The notes beneath the pieces are model-generated. The model was not told where the DNA came from. It saw nothing but the letters and a program-made list of their open reading frames with translations, and ran no database searches. Of a stretch of DNA of 64,000 nt, positions 57,017-64,000 are shown piece after piece; the stretch's first letter is position 1, and every line of letters begins with the position of its first letter. The position numbers and the translations under genes were made by a program. Source of the DNA: Prochlorococcus sp. AG-402-G10 (GTDB taxonomy: Bacteria > Cyanobacteriota > Cyanobacteriia > PCC-6307 > Cyanobiaceae); assembly GCA_003279445.1 (NCBI GenBank), contig QCHT01000006.1, positions 39,943 through 103,942 of the forward strand, in the 5' to 3' direction.

Positions 57017-57067
57017 ACCATCATGTCATTAATAAGCAAATATTCTGCAAGGTTAATAAAATAAACT

Positions 57068-58234
57068 ATGAAAGAACTAATTATTAAGGTATTAGGTGCT
57101 GGACCTTCTGGTGCTCTTCTTGCAATAGCTCTAGCTAATATTAATACGGAAGTTTATTTGTTTGATATACTAGATATGGAAAAATTATTATCTAGAGATC
57201 GAAGTTATGCAATTACTCACTCTACAAGAAGGTTGTTAGAAAAACTGGGAATTTGGAGCGAGCTTAATAATAAAGCTATCCCTTTCAAGGAATTATCTAT
57301 TATTGACTCTGTTATAAATAAAAATATAATTCTTTCAACTAAAGACCTTGAAGAAAATAATTATAAATCAAAAGCAGTTGGTTGGACTATAGACCACAAA
57401 ATCTTAATGGAAGTCTTATTTGAAAAGCTAAGTAAAAATAATAAGATTAATTTACAATTAAATTGTTTACAAATTAAAGATAATAGAGACTATGACTACT
57501 ATTTTGCAGCTGATGGAATCTCTTCTAAATCTAGAAATAAATGGAATATAGGGACTTATTCTTATAGATATAGACAGAAGTGTATTACATTTAAAGCTCT
57601 TTTAAGAGTCAACCATTCGAACAGAGCATATGAAGTTTTTAGGCAAGATGGCCCTATGGCAATTCTTCCTATGGGTCATGACCTTTACCAAGTAATAATA
57701 AGCACTACTTCTTCAATTTGTGAGAATCTTATAACATTACCAACCTCTTTATTCCTAGACAAAGTATCAACTATGCTTCCTAGTGGATTAGAAATAGACT
57801 CCTTATATAATAATCCAGAAGTCTTTCCTTTATCTCTTAGTGTTTCCAAAAAATTAATTGTAGCTAATAAGTTTCTAGTTGGAGAGTCAGCACATTCTTT
57901 GCATCCTGTTGGTGGACAAGGTTTAAATCTTTCTATTAGAGATATCAATGCACTAACATTATTGTTAAATGATCGCAAAAATAGAAATTATAATGGTCTT
58001 ATTTCTAAACGATCTAAATCCTTTTTCATATTGAACAGATATATAGACATACTAAGCACATCCTTTTTAACTCATACATTGATTCTAATCTTCTCAAATA
58101 GTTTTACAGTATTAAGATTTATCAGGTATTTTACCTTTAGTCTTTTAAGAAAAGCTCCTTATTTAAGAAGATTGCTTCTTTCTTTGTTTACAGACGGCTT
58201 TTCTTTCCTATTTGCTAAACGTTTAGATTGCTAA
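57068..58234 (+). CDS. UbiH/Coq6-family FAD-dependent monooxygenase
   Basis: A 388-residue flavoprotein hydroxylase: FAD motif VLGAGPSGALLAIALA (residues ~7-22), a central domain with GPMAILPMGHD, and the second FAD motif LVGESAHSLHPVGGQGLNLSIRD (split over ~277-299). The C-terminus carries basic and hydrophobic residues suggesting membrane contact. Family members hydroxylate quinone rings or other aromatics; in cyanobacteria the quinone made is plastoquinone, so a role there is plausible but not shown. Confidence 0.85.
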   Translation: MKELIIKVLGAGPSGALLAIALANINTEVYLFDILDMEKLLSRDRSYAITHSTRRLLEKLGIWSELNNKAIPFKELSIIDSVINKNIILSTKDLEENNYKSKAVGWTIDHKILMEVLFEKLSKNNKINLQLNCLQIKDNRDYDYYFAADGISSKSRNKWNIGTYSYRYRQKCITFKALLRVNHSNRAYEVFRQDGPMAILPMGHDLYQVIISTTSSICENLITLPTSLFLDKVSTMLPSGLEIDSLYNNPEVFPLSLSVSKKLIVANKFLVGESAHSLHPVGGQGLNLSIRDINALTLLLNDRKNRNYNGLISKRSKSFFILNRYIDILSTSFLTHTLILIFSNSFTVLRFIRYFTFSLLRKAPYLRRLLLSLFTDGFSFLFAKRLDC

Positions 58235-58251
58235 TATTTTAATTCTATATA

Positions 58252-58467
58252 ATGAATAATACTAATAATCAATCATTACCATCTAAGAATTTACTAATAT
58301 TCCTTAAAGAGGAATTTTCTTTAAATGATCAGGCGATTACACTAGCTATAAAACATAGTAATTTAGAATCAGCCCCATTCCCGATTGTTTTGTGGAATTT
58401 TGGTTTAATTACTATTGAACAATATCAAGTATTATTAGATTGGATTATAGATAATGAGTATATTTGA
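58252..58467 (+). CDS. DUF2949-family small protein
   Basis: A 71-residue protein matching the small cyanobacterial DUF2949 pattern: LLIFLKEEFSLNDQAITLAIKHSNLE (split) then PIVLWNFGLITIEQYQVLLDWI (split), an all-helical unit. Starts 18 bases after the UbiH-like gene, likely same transcript. Function unknown. Confidence 0.8.
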   Translation: MNNTNNQSLPSKNLLIFLKEEFSLNDQAITLAIKHSNLESAPFPIVLWNFGLITIEQYQVLLDWIIDNEYI

Positions 58468-58626
58468 TTGTTGTTAGCTATAATCTGCTTGTATTTACTT
58501 ATATACTCGCTAGGTAACTAGTTGCTATTTTCTCTCATTCCTCTTTTAAGTGCTCCTTCTTCCACTAGAAACCATCAAGACATCCAAGAAAATTAAATCT
58601 GAGTATTTTCGCAATAAAAGCAAGTG

Positions 58627-59226
58627 ATGGCAAAAAAACAATCTTCTATTGATTTCAACTCTGCATCAAAACGATTGAATATTATCAACCCCAACCTCCT
58701 GTTTGGAATGCAGACTACTAAATGGAGAAGGTCGATAGAGAAAATCGATCTCCTTTTTTTAACCCTAGAAGCACTTGACGTCAATACATCTCAGTCATTC
58801 GAGCTTATTGCTAGAGATCTAGAGATTAGTCATGTCTTTCCTAATTATGTAGCCATTTGGAAATCTAGATGTCATAACCCTTTGAGGAGGTCATCAAGTA
58901 ACTCCACATTATCTATTGAATCTTTTGAGGGATTGATAAAAATACTTTCGTCAATGTCCAACCAATTTTATCCTAGAATTAGAGAACTATTAACTTCTAA
59001 AGGTTCTATCCAATACAGATCTGAGAGATGGAATAAGTTTTGTTTGAGATTGGAAGAATTAATAACTGAAAGAATGAATGTTAGGCGAGGATTAGTAAAA
59101 AAATATCTAATCAAGACTTCAAACTCTGATAGTTTCCACAAACAGTTGCTACTTATATTAGCGTTATCCTCTGGCCCAGGAGGTCTAAAGCGTCTATCTT
59201 CAAGTATTTTTGAACCCTTATTATAA
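58627..59226 (+). CDS. DUF3038-family protein
   Basis: A 199-residue helical protein whose motif IDLLFLTLEALDVN (residues ~38-51) followed by FPNYVAIWKSRCHNPLRR (~70-87) fits DUF3038 of cyanobacteria. It is directly followed, 11 bases on, by a DUF4335-type gene, the usual neighbour of DUF3038, which supports both calls. The two products may act together; what they do is unknown. Start at ATG 58627 gives MAKKQSS. Confidence 0.8.
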   Translation: MAKKQSSIDFNSASKRLNIINPNLLFGMQTTKWRRSIEKIDLLFLTLEALDVNTSQSFELIARDLEISHVFPNYVAIWKSRCHNPLRRSSSNSTLSIESFEGLIKILSSMSNQFYPRIRELLTSKGSIQYRSERWNKFCLRLEELITERMNVRRGLVKKYLIKTSNSDSFHKQLLLILALSSGPGGLKRLSSSIFEPLL

Positions 59227-59237
59227 TTAATTAGATC

Positions 59238-59849
59238 ATGAAGACTAGTAGATCCTACAAAGAAGGTATTGCAGTATTAGAGGTTGATGGAATCCCTGAC
59301 AAGTCATTAGGTCACGGCTCAGATACTATTGGTATTTTGCTTTCATGGAAACTTACTTTAATTGGATTAACAGTCCTAGAAGGTAAAAAAGAGCACCTAA
59401 TAAACCTTGTATATGTAATCCTTTCATACTCAAGGAGCTGTATCTCTGGACTTCCTGATTCTATTTCTGATATGGCTAACTCTATTGAGATTTCAGGTGT
59501 AAAAGGAGGTCATGAATTAAAACTTGTGAGTAACAAAAGGGATGTTGAACCACTCACTATAATTTTAGATGATGCTGAATTAACAGATTTAACGAGGTGC
59601 TTAGACAAAATTTTAGTTGATAGCTATATAGCTATTAATTGGCTGGTGCCTCTATCAAAGCCAGCTACAACTAGAAAATTTTACAAGAATTCATTTCATT
59701 TCAATCAGATAATAAATGCAATAGCTGGTATAAGTTGCATATGTATTACTGCTTTTCTGTATCTAAATTTACCTTCCCTTCGACCCCCAACTGCTCCGGG
59801 CGAAGAAATTATAGAAAAAGATACCTATTCAAAAGATATTAACAAGTAA
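59238..59849 (+). CDS. DUF4335-family protein
   Basis: A 203-residue protein resembling DUF4335: it opens with a beta-rich segment (YKEGIAVLEVDGIPD, residues ~7-21), has IGILLSWKLTLIGLTVLEGKKEHLINL (split), LDDAELTDLTRCLDKI (~116-131), and a membrane span near the C-terminus (residues ~162-180) followed by a short Pro-rich tail. It follows the DUF3038 gene. Possibly a small membrane complex of unknown role. Confidence 0.78.
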   Translation: MKTSRSYKEGIAVLEVDGIPDKSLGHGSDTIGILLSWKLTLIGLTVLEGKKEHLINLVYVILSYSRSCISGLPDSISDMANSIEISGVKGGHELKLVSNKRDVEPLTIILDDAELTDLTRCLDKILVDSYIAINWLVPLSKPATTRKFYKNSFHFNQIINAIAGISCICITAFLYLNLPSLRPPTAPGEEIIEKDTYSKDINK

Positions 59850-59906
59850 ATCTTGACTAATACAATTTCCAGGTCAGAATTAAGAAAAGAATTTAGATAA
59901 TAAAAG

Positions 59907-60254
59907 ATGAATACAAACAATTTAAAAAGAAGGACTAGCTCTAAAAGGTCTTATTTATTTAAAAGTAAGGCTACTAAAAGCAAAAGAAGGCAATTTTGGG
60001 AAGCTATTGTTATGCTTATAATAGGATGTAACTTAGTAGGATTTCTAAATACATTACCTAGGACATTCATAACATCGCGCCTATCTAAGGAAACATTATT
60101 ACAACTATCATCATCATTCATCAATATAGTCAACTCAATAGCCACCATAGGATCCGCTCTGGTAGTTATCATCCTTCTAATTGTTAGCCTTATCCTAATT
60201 ATTGGCGCCTTATATAGAATTTTAATATTAATAAAACGGAATCGATCATCATGA
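59907..60254 (+). CDS. Small two-span membrane protein (115 aa)
   Basis: Very basic N-terminus (Lys/Arg/Ser-rich, residues ~1-28), then two hydrophobic segments (~31-47, IVMLIIGCNLVGFLNTL, and ~75-105, Ile/Leu/Val-rich). No family recognised. Same strand as the DUF3038/DUF4335 pair, 57 bases after it. Confidence 0.6.
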   Translation: MNTNNLKRRTSSKRSYLFKSKATKSKRRQFWEAIVMLIIGCNLVGFLNTLPRTFITSRLSKETLLQLSSSFINIVNSIATIGSALVVIILLIVSLILIIGALYRILILIKRNRSS

Positions 60255-60313
60255 ATGTTTAATAAAATAAATAACGGATAACATTAATTTCAACTAAAAT
60301 AACAAGTTTATAT

Positions 60314-60700
60314 ATGAAGTCGAAAGAAAAAAGGTTCTCTGGACAAACCTATATTTTAAGTTTATTCTTTTCTTTTGTACATTTAATTGATTTGTATCTT
60401 CTTAATTCAATTTTTTGGATAATAATTGGTTTCTCAATGATTTTATCATTCGTATTATTTATCTTTGATGATATATCATTAGCTAAAGTATTTAGGCTAA
60501 TAGATATATCTTACAAACCTCATATATATATTCTTGTACTTCTCGTTTATCTCTATTCATCAGTTACCGGCCTTACCATATTATTAACAAGGATCCCTCA
60601 TCTACAAATTAATTACATAGTGATTCCTATTCTTGTAACAGGAGTAATTTTTTTAGGGACTATTGTAGGCATGTTCCAAAAATTAATAGATTCAATTTAA
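60314..60700 (+). CDS. Four-span membrane protein (128 aa)
   Basis: Mostly hydrophobic after a short basic start: segments at residues ~11-30, ~33-50, ~69-92 and ~100-122. No motif recognised. It follows the previous small membrane protein on the same strand by 59 bases, continuing a small cluster of membrane proteins. Confidence 0.6.
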   Translation: MKSKEKRFSGQTYILSLFFSFVHLIDLYLLNSIFWIIIGFSMILSFVLFIFDDISLAKVFRLIDISYKPHIYILVLLVYLYSSVTGLTILLTRIPHLQINYIVIPILVTGVIFLGTIVGMFQKLIDSI

Positions 60701-60780
60701 TCTAGTTAAATTATCATTTGTTTAAGAATCTAAATATATTATCAATAATATGATATAAATATATTTACTGCATAATCTTA

Positions 60781-61086
60781 ATGGATTCAATAATTAAGTT
60801 TAGCTCTGAAGACTGCGGGACTTGCCATCGGATGAGTCATTATGACGCAAGTGTCTCAAAAGAACTAAACCTTGAATTTATCGATGTATCTATGCAGGAT
60901 ACAAATACCTATAGAAAATACCGGAAAATATTGCTTGCTCAATATCCAAATAAGGAAGGTATGGGATGGCCCACTTATTTGATAGTAAGAGAGCCAAACG
61001 ATGATTTTAGAATTTTAGGCGAGGTTAAGGGTGGCATGTCCAAGGGAGATTTTCGCAAAAAACTTATTGAATTAACGGAAAAATGA
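60781..61086 (+). CDS. Thioredoxin-fold protein with CGTC active site
   Basis: A 101-residue single-domain protein: FSSEDCGTCHRMSHYD gives a CGTC motif (Cys near residues 12 and 15), and GWPTYLIV supplies the cis-Pro strand. A cytosolic disulfide reductase is likely (no signal peptide). It is not typical thioredoxin (no WCGPC). Partner unknown. Confidence 0.75.
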   Translation: MDSIIKFSSEDCGTCHRMSHYDASVSKELNLEFIDVSMQDTNTYRKYRKILLAQYPNKEGMGWPTYLIVREPNDDFRILGEVKGGMSKGDFRKKLIELTEK

Positions 61087-61120
61087 TAACTTCAATTAAA
61101 ACAATGCTAACTAAATTAGC

Positions 61121-61315
61121 CTAGTGCTCCTCATCACTTAAGTTTTTTGGATATAGCTTAGAAAGCTTATCCTGCCTAGCTGCTTCTTTTCTCTTGAGAT
61201 ATATAAACTCGCTTCTCCTTCTTACGATAATTCCAGGAAGATACCATAAAACCCCGAAGAATATAAGCATAAAAACAGGGTTCTTCCATGTCATATAAGC
61301 AATTTGATCCAACAT
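61121..61315 (-). CDS. Small single-span membrane protein (64 aa)
   Basis: One hydrophobic helix (PVFMLIFFGVLWYLPGIIV, residues ~13-31) followed by a charged, basic tail (RRRSEFIYLKRKEAARQDK). No family recognised. Convergent with the CGTC protein gene. Confidence 0.6.
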   Translation of the reverse strand: MLDQIAYMTWKNPVFMLIFFGVLWYLPGIIVRRRSEFIYLKRKEAARQDKLSKLYPKNLSDEEH

Positions 61316-61734
61316 GAAAATCTTCCTACTTCCTTTATATTATTACATGTATATGTATTTAATTTATTGAAATAAATTGAGTGTGAGTTTTGTATATATT
61401 ATTGTAAGTACTTATAATCGATACAATTTCCTAACTAATGTTACCTAGTTGGAGGCTATCAGTACTAAGAAGGTTGTACTCATACCAATAGCTCCTAATG
61501 CTGCCATTGCAGTCAAAAGAGAAATGCTCATAAACTTGATTCAACCATTGTTAAATTAAGGCTTATGCATCCCATGAAATTTAAAGTTAATATTCTTTCA
61601 TTATTTCTTAAGAATTGACGTTTTAAGATACGTTGCAGCCAAAATTTGAAAATCACAAAGGATAAATACTGAATACGCACTTGCTTACGTGTTGAGGAAT
61701 ATACTCGCTATTGATAAATAGCTAACAAATATAT
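61316..61734. other. Intergenic region with one possible tiny membrane ORF
   Basis: About 420 AT-rich bases. The only frame that looks like a gene is on the minus strand at 61445-61531 (28 residues, listed separately). I see no RNA gene, repeat or strong terminator in the rest. Confidence 0.4.
61445..61531 (-). CDS. Possible 28-residue hydrophobic peptide
   Basis: MSISLLTAMAALGAIGMSTT followed by FLVLIASN: one membrane-length hydrophobic helix, in the size range of small photosystem or cytochrome b6f subunits, but I do not match it to any of them. No strong ribosome binding site. Low support. Confidence 0.35.
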   Translation of the reverse strand: MSISLLTAMAALGAIGMSTTFLVLIASN

Positions 61735-62106
61735 TTAATTATCCTTTGAATCGGCGCTAGTTTTTGTCAGTACGTAAGTTGTTTTTGTACCCATGATGTC
61801 AGGAACAGTAATACTACATCCTTTATCTCGTTTCAAATTACACTTAGGAGTTGATTTCTGTGTTTTCCATGTGCAAGGTACTTCCGTTACTGAGCTGGAC
61901 TGAATTTTCCATCCTTTTTCTAAGTACTCATTGATACTTTCCTTGTTACATACTATTGAAATTTCAAGAGACTCAATAATTTCAATATTGTTGTCCCTGT
62001 TTAAATTAGATGAATCTTCCTTATCAGAAGAAAAGTATGTACAAGAAGACAGTACTAATGGGAAAATAAGATAAAGGAGATACCTCATGGTTAGCTTTTT
62101 TATCAC
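61735..62106 (-). CDS. Lipoprotein of unknown function (123 aa)
   Basis: Signal peptide with lipobox LSSC (hydrophobic residues ~9-20, lipidated Cys near 22). The mature part has five further Cys and the patterns EVPCTWKTQKSTPKCNLKRDKGC, split over ~77-100, suggesting disulfides. Probably anchored in the outer or plasma membrane. No family recognised. Confidence 0.65.
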   Translation of the reverse strand: MIKKLTMRYLLYLIFPLVLSSCTYFSSDKEDSSNLNRDNNIEIIESLEISIVCNKESINEYLEKGWKIQSSSVTEVPCTWKTQKSTPKCNLKRDKGCSITVPDIMGTKTTYVLTKTSADSKDN

Positions 62107-62128
62107 AGAATGGTTTTATTTAAATAAA

Positions 62129-62323
62129 TTATTTTTTATTTTTTTTACCCTTAGCATCTATTACAGATAGCAATTGCTCCATGTCATTCATGAGATCTTT
62201 TATATTATTAGCTTCTGGAAGTTTCAATTCCTCCGTCACAGCTAAATGAATAGTTCTAAGTTCTGCTCTTAATTTCTTAAGGTGTACTTTCACTTCTTCT
62301 TTTTTTTCTTTTGCTGTTGGCAT
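62129..62323 (-). CDS. Small charged helical protein (64 aa)
   Basis: Lys/Glu-rich throughout (KEKKEEVKVHLKKLRAEL and a KGKKNKK end), predicted all-helical. Same strand as the lipoprotein gene and 22 bases before it. No family recognised. Confidence 0.55.
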   Translation of the reverse strand: MPTAKEKKEEVKVHLKKLRAELRTIHLAVTEELKLPEANNIKDLMNDMEQLLSVIDAKGKKNKK

Positions 62324-62460
62324 TTTGTTCTGTTACAATTTGATATCACTACTATTCTATAACTTTTTCTAACTTCTTGTTATGCAAGTAGCTTTTATTC
62401 ATCTAAAAAGTAAATAATGTTCCATTGGTTTATTGTTTAAATATTTATATAAGATTCTCT

Positions 62461-62634
62461 ATGTTTTTTAAAGTGTTGAATCAAGTTTACAAGAGCGTAT
62501 GGGTCCCTATCTTTGGGAGAGCCCTTTATCGGTTCGTATATTTCATTGAACGTAAGCCTCCTAATGAAAAACCTACCTTCAAAATTAAGGACAGTGTTGA
62601 TACTGATATTGATGCTCAGTCGAAAATTAAGTAG
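62461..62634 (+). CDS. Small hypothetical protein (57 aa)
   Basis: From ATG 62461: MFFKVLNQVYKSVWVPIFGRALYRFVYFIERK, an amphipathic or membrane-associated N-terminal half, and an acidic-polar C-terminal half. The frame is open from 62425 as well. Its end overlaps the convergent gene by 19 bases, which lowers confidence slightly. Confidence 0.5.
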   Translation: MFFKVLNQVYKSVWVPIFGRALYRFVYFIERKPPNEKPTFKIKDSVDTDIDAQSKIK

Positions 62635-63029
62635 CTACCCCCATTACAATAGTTAACTGAAACTACTTTCTTGCTAACTGGTGTCCCTACCTTATCTATC
62701 TCCTTCTTAGATAGATAATCAAGTGTTTCCCTTACACAACGGTTATTATTACTTGTATATTTTATTATGGGGTATGTATATATAAAAGTAGCAATTGCAA
62801 TAGCAGATAAGTAATATTTTTTCCTATTGTTATTGTAATGTTTAAAAGACTTATTTTTTAATTTTAAAATTTCACGAAGAAGGCTTTCTGGTAATCCTAT
62901 CTGTACAAATAAAATTTCTACCCACCAAGGGAGCTTTGACTTAGAGTTTCTCATATCAGTATTATGCTTTTTTGGCTTTGGCTCTTCTGGATTTGACATC
63001 CCCTTGAGAACTTCGTATGGTTTCGCCAT
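62616..63029 (-). CDS. Single-span membrane protein with Cys-containing tail (137 aa)
   Basis: A Lys-rich, soluble N-terminal part (residues ~1-75), a hydrophobic segment YLSAIAIATFIYTYPII (~73-89), and an outer tail with two Cys (CVRETLD and YCNGG) that could form a disulfide. No family recognised. Confidence 0.55.
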   Translation of the reverse strand: MAKPYEVLKGMSNPEEPKPKKHNTDMRNSKSKLPWWVEILFVQIGLPESLLREILKLKNKSFKHYNNNRKKYYLSAIAIATFIYTYPIIKYTSNNNRCVRETLDYLSKKEIDKVGTPVSKKVVSVNYCNGGSYLIFD

Positions 63030-63189
63030 TGAGGAAATGGATTTAATAAATATATCTTAAAATGAGACAAAAATTACGTTTTTTGCGAATGATTTAATGT
63101 TTATAACACATGTTTTAATTGATAATTTCTGACTCATCTCCCATTTGACTTTATACTATACTTAAGCTCTCCTTTTGACATAACCTCAA

Positions 63190-63459
63190 ATGCCTAAGAA
63201 ACGACGAAAGTTGTCTAAAGAACACGAGAAGAATATATCTATTGCTTTAAAGGAGATTGAATTAATACTCGCTAAGATTAATGATATTAGTGATGATGAT
63301 ATTAGAGGTGAGTATGCCATTTCATTTGCTCCAGTTAAACTTTCATTGGATAAAATAAGCATGGATTACACTAATGTCGGTTTTAATGAAGATTCTGTTA
63401 AGATGTACTCTAGCTATTTATCCTTATTAGCTAAGTTTAAGGATGAGTATGAGATATAA
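63190..63459 (+). CDS. Small helical protein (89 aa)
   Basis: Basic start MPKKRRKLSKEHEKN, then acidic helices (IALKEIELILAKINDISDDD and YSSYLSLLAKFKDEYEI). Probably soluble. No family recognised. Stands alone, with about 160 bases of AT-rich leader. Confidence 0.55.
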   Translation: MPKKRRKLSKEHEKNISIALKEIELILAKINDISDDDIRGEYAISFAPVKLSLDKISMDYTNVGFNEDSVKMYSSYLSLLAKFKDEYEI

Positions 63460-63508
63460 TATATGGTTTTTACACTATTATTTACCTACTATTTCTAATA
63501 CAAATATT

Positions 63509-63757
63509 CTATCTTTCAATATAAGGTATTATCTTGATAGGCACAGGACCATTTATAACAGTGTATTTATCCTTCTTATTGTTATATTTCCCTTTTGATA
63601 AATCTTTCATGCACCTTGAGTAATTTGGAGCTTTTCTACAGATCTTTTTCATATCTTTGGGACTTATTGAATATCCTGGGTAGCATAGGCAGAATAGTAA
63701 AATTAGGTATGAAAAATATCTTAAGTTCATATGCATAGTGGTTTTAGCGTTATTCAA
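63509..63757 (-). CDS. Small exported Cys-containing protein (about 72-82 aa)
   Basis: A signal-peptide-like start (YFSYLILLFCLCYPGYS, residues ~14-30) and a basic mature region with CRKAPNYSRCMKDLSKG, a C-x8-C pair that could form a disulfide. The start may be one of the later Met (MHMNLRYF). No family recognised. Confidence 0.5.
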   Translation of the reverse strand: MNNAKTTMHMNLRYFSYLILLFCLCYPGYSISPKDMKKICRKAPNYSRCMKDLSKGKYNNKKDKYTVINGPVPIKIIPYIER

Positions 63758-63948
63758 TTATATAGGGCTATGATAGATGTCTTGTTTCCATTGTTTTTTA
63801 TCTGATGCTCGAAAATTTAGTTACGGTAATAATTGTAAATTTTTGCTATATAAGCTCAGTCATTAGATGCAGTTATAAGTGAGCTCGAGGAAGAGCTCCT
63901 CATATATATTTTTAGTCTTCTTACACTTTCTCTTGAAATACTAATAAT
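63758..63948. other. Short non-coding stretch near the right edge
   Basis: A 29-residue frame with a C-x2-C (63777-63866) is open on the plus strand but has no other support. A GAGCTC-loop-GAGCTC stem near 63879-63896, followed by a T-rich run, could be a weak terminator. Confidence 0.3.
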
Positions 63949-63999
63949 TCAACTATTTTTAATATAACTTTCTTCAATCCTTTCTCTTAACTCCTCTCG
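63949..63999 (-). CDS. Possible C-terminal end of a gene entering from the right edge
   Basis: Only one minus-strand frame is open at the window edge; it reads REELRERIEESYIKNS and stops at 63949. The charged helical composition looks like a protein end, but 16 residues are too few to identify it. Confidence 0.3.
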   Translation of the reverse strand, partial: REELRERIEESYIKNS

Positions 64000-64000
64000 G

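Noticed and set aside
63777..63866. A 29-residue frame with a C-x2-C near the right edge
   Set aside because: Too short, no ribosome binding site and no second motif; mentioned only in the region note.

Overview
The window looks like a chromosomal segment of a low-light-adapted marine Prochlorococcus. Four things point there: AT-rich, densely packed DNA; two chlorophyll a/b antenna genes of the Pcb family; magnesium chelatase ChlH; and many genes typical of picocyanobacteria (a DUF3038/DUF4335 pair, a DUF2949 protein, a Ycf55/DUF3685-like protein, a CGLD27-like protein). The presence of several Pcb genes and a Rieske/PaO-type oxygenase fits an SS120/MIT9211-like lineage better than a minimal high-light strain. 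This placement is inference from gene content; no database search was possible.

Layout. 0-10 kb: central carbon metabolism and housekeeping (gnd, pgl, ilvD, a degenerate uracil phosphoribosyltransferase, a His-rich CobW GTPase, purS-purQ, class II aldolase). 10.3-11.4 kb: a decayed class I fructose-bisphosphate aldolase lying next to the intact class II enzyme. 11.5-25.8 kb: a mostly minus-strand run (GFO/IDH/MocA oxidoreductase, accD, prepilin-peptidase-like gene, prk of bacterial class I, leuB, lpxD, proB, yqeG, DUF3727, ruvX, F420-ligase-like, lumenal thioredoxin-fold, DUF3685, hisA). 25.9-31 kb: CSP41-like epimerase, pgsA, a DUF296-glutaredoxin fusion, GNAT, an SDR and nth.

31-41 kb is the most individual region. 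It holds a FutC-like ABC ATPase, ferritin, a Crp-family regulator with a perfect inverted repeat in its upstream region, a first pcb gene, a peroxiredoxin-like protein, a zinc-ribbon membrane protein, a coupled trio (Rieske/PaO oxygenase, an unlisted 33-residue membrane peptide, ABC ATPase), a second pcb gene and a small membrane protein. I read it as an iron/redox/antenna neighbourhood; the functional link is inference.

41.4-58.5 kb: initiator tRNA, asparaginase, a CGLD27-like gene broken at a 10-base homopolymer, rsfS, carB, an MsbA-type ABC exporter, an S4 protein, tpiA, folP, chlH, dapB and a UbiH-like monooxygenase. 58.6-64 kb: the DUF3038/DUF4335 pair followed by a run of small membrane, secreted and charged proteins that I do not recognise, typical of a variable region. 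No CRISPR array, insertion sequence, prophage or rRNA operon was seen.
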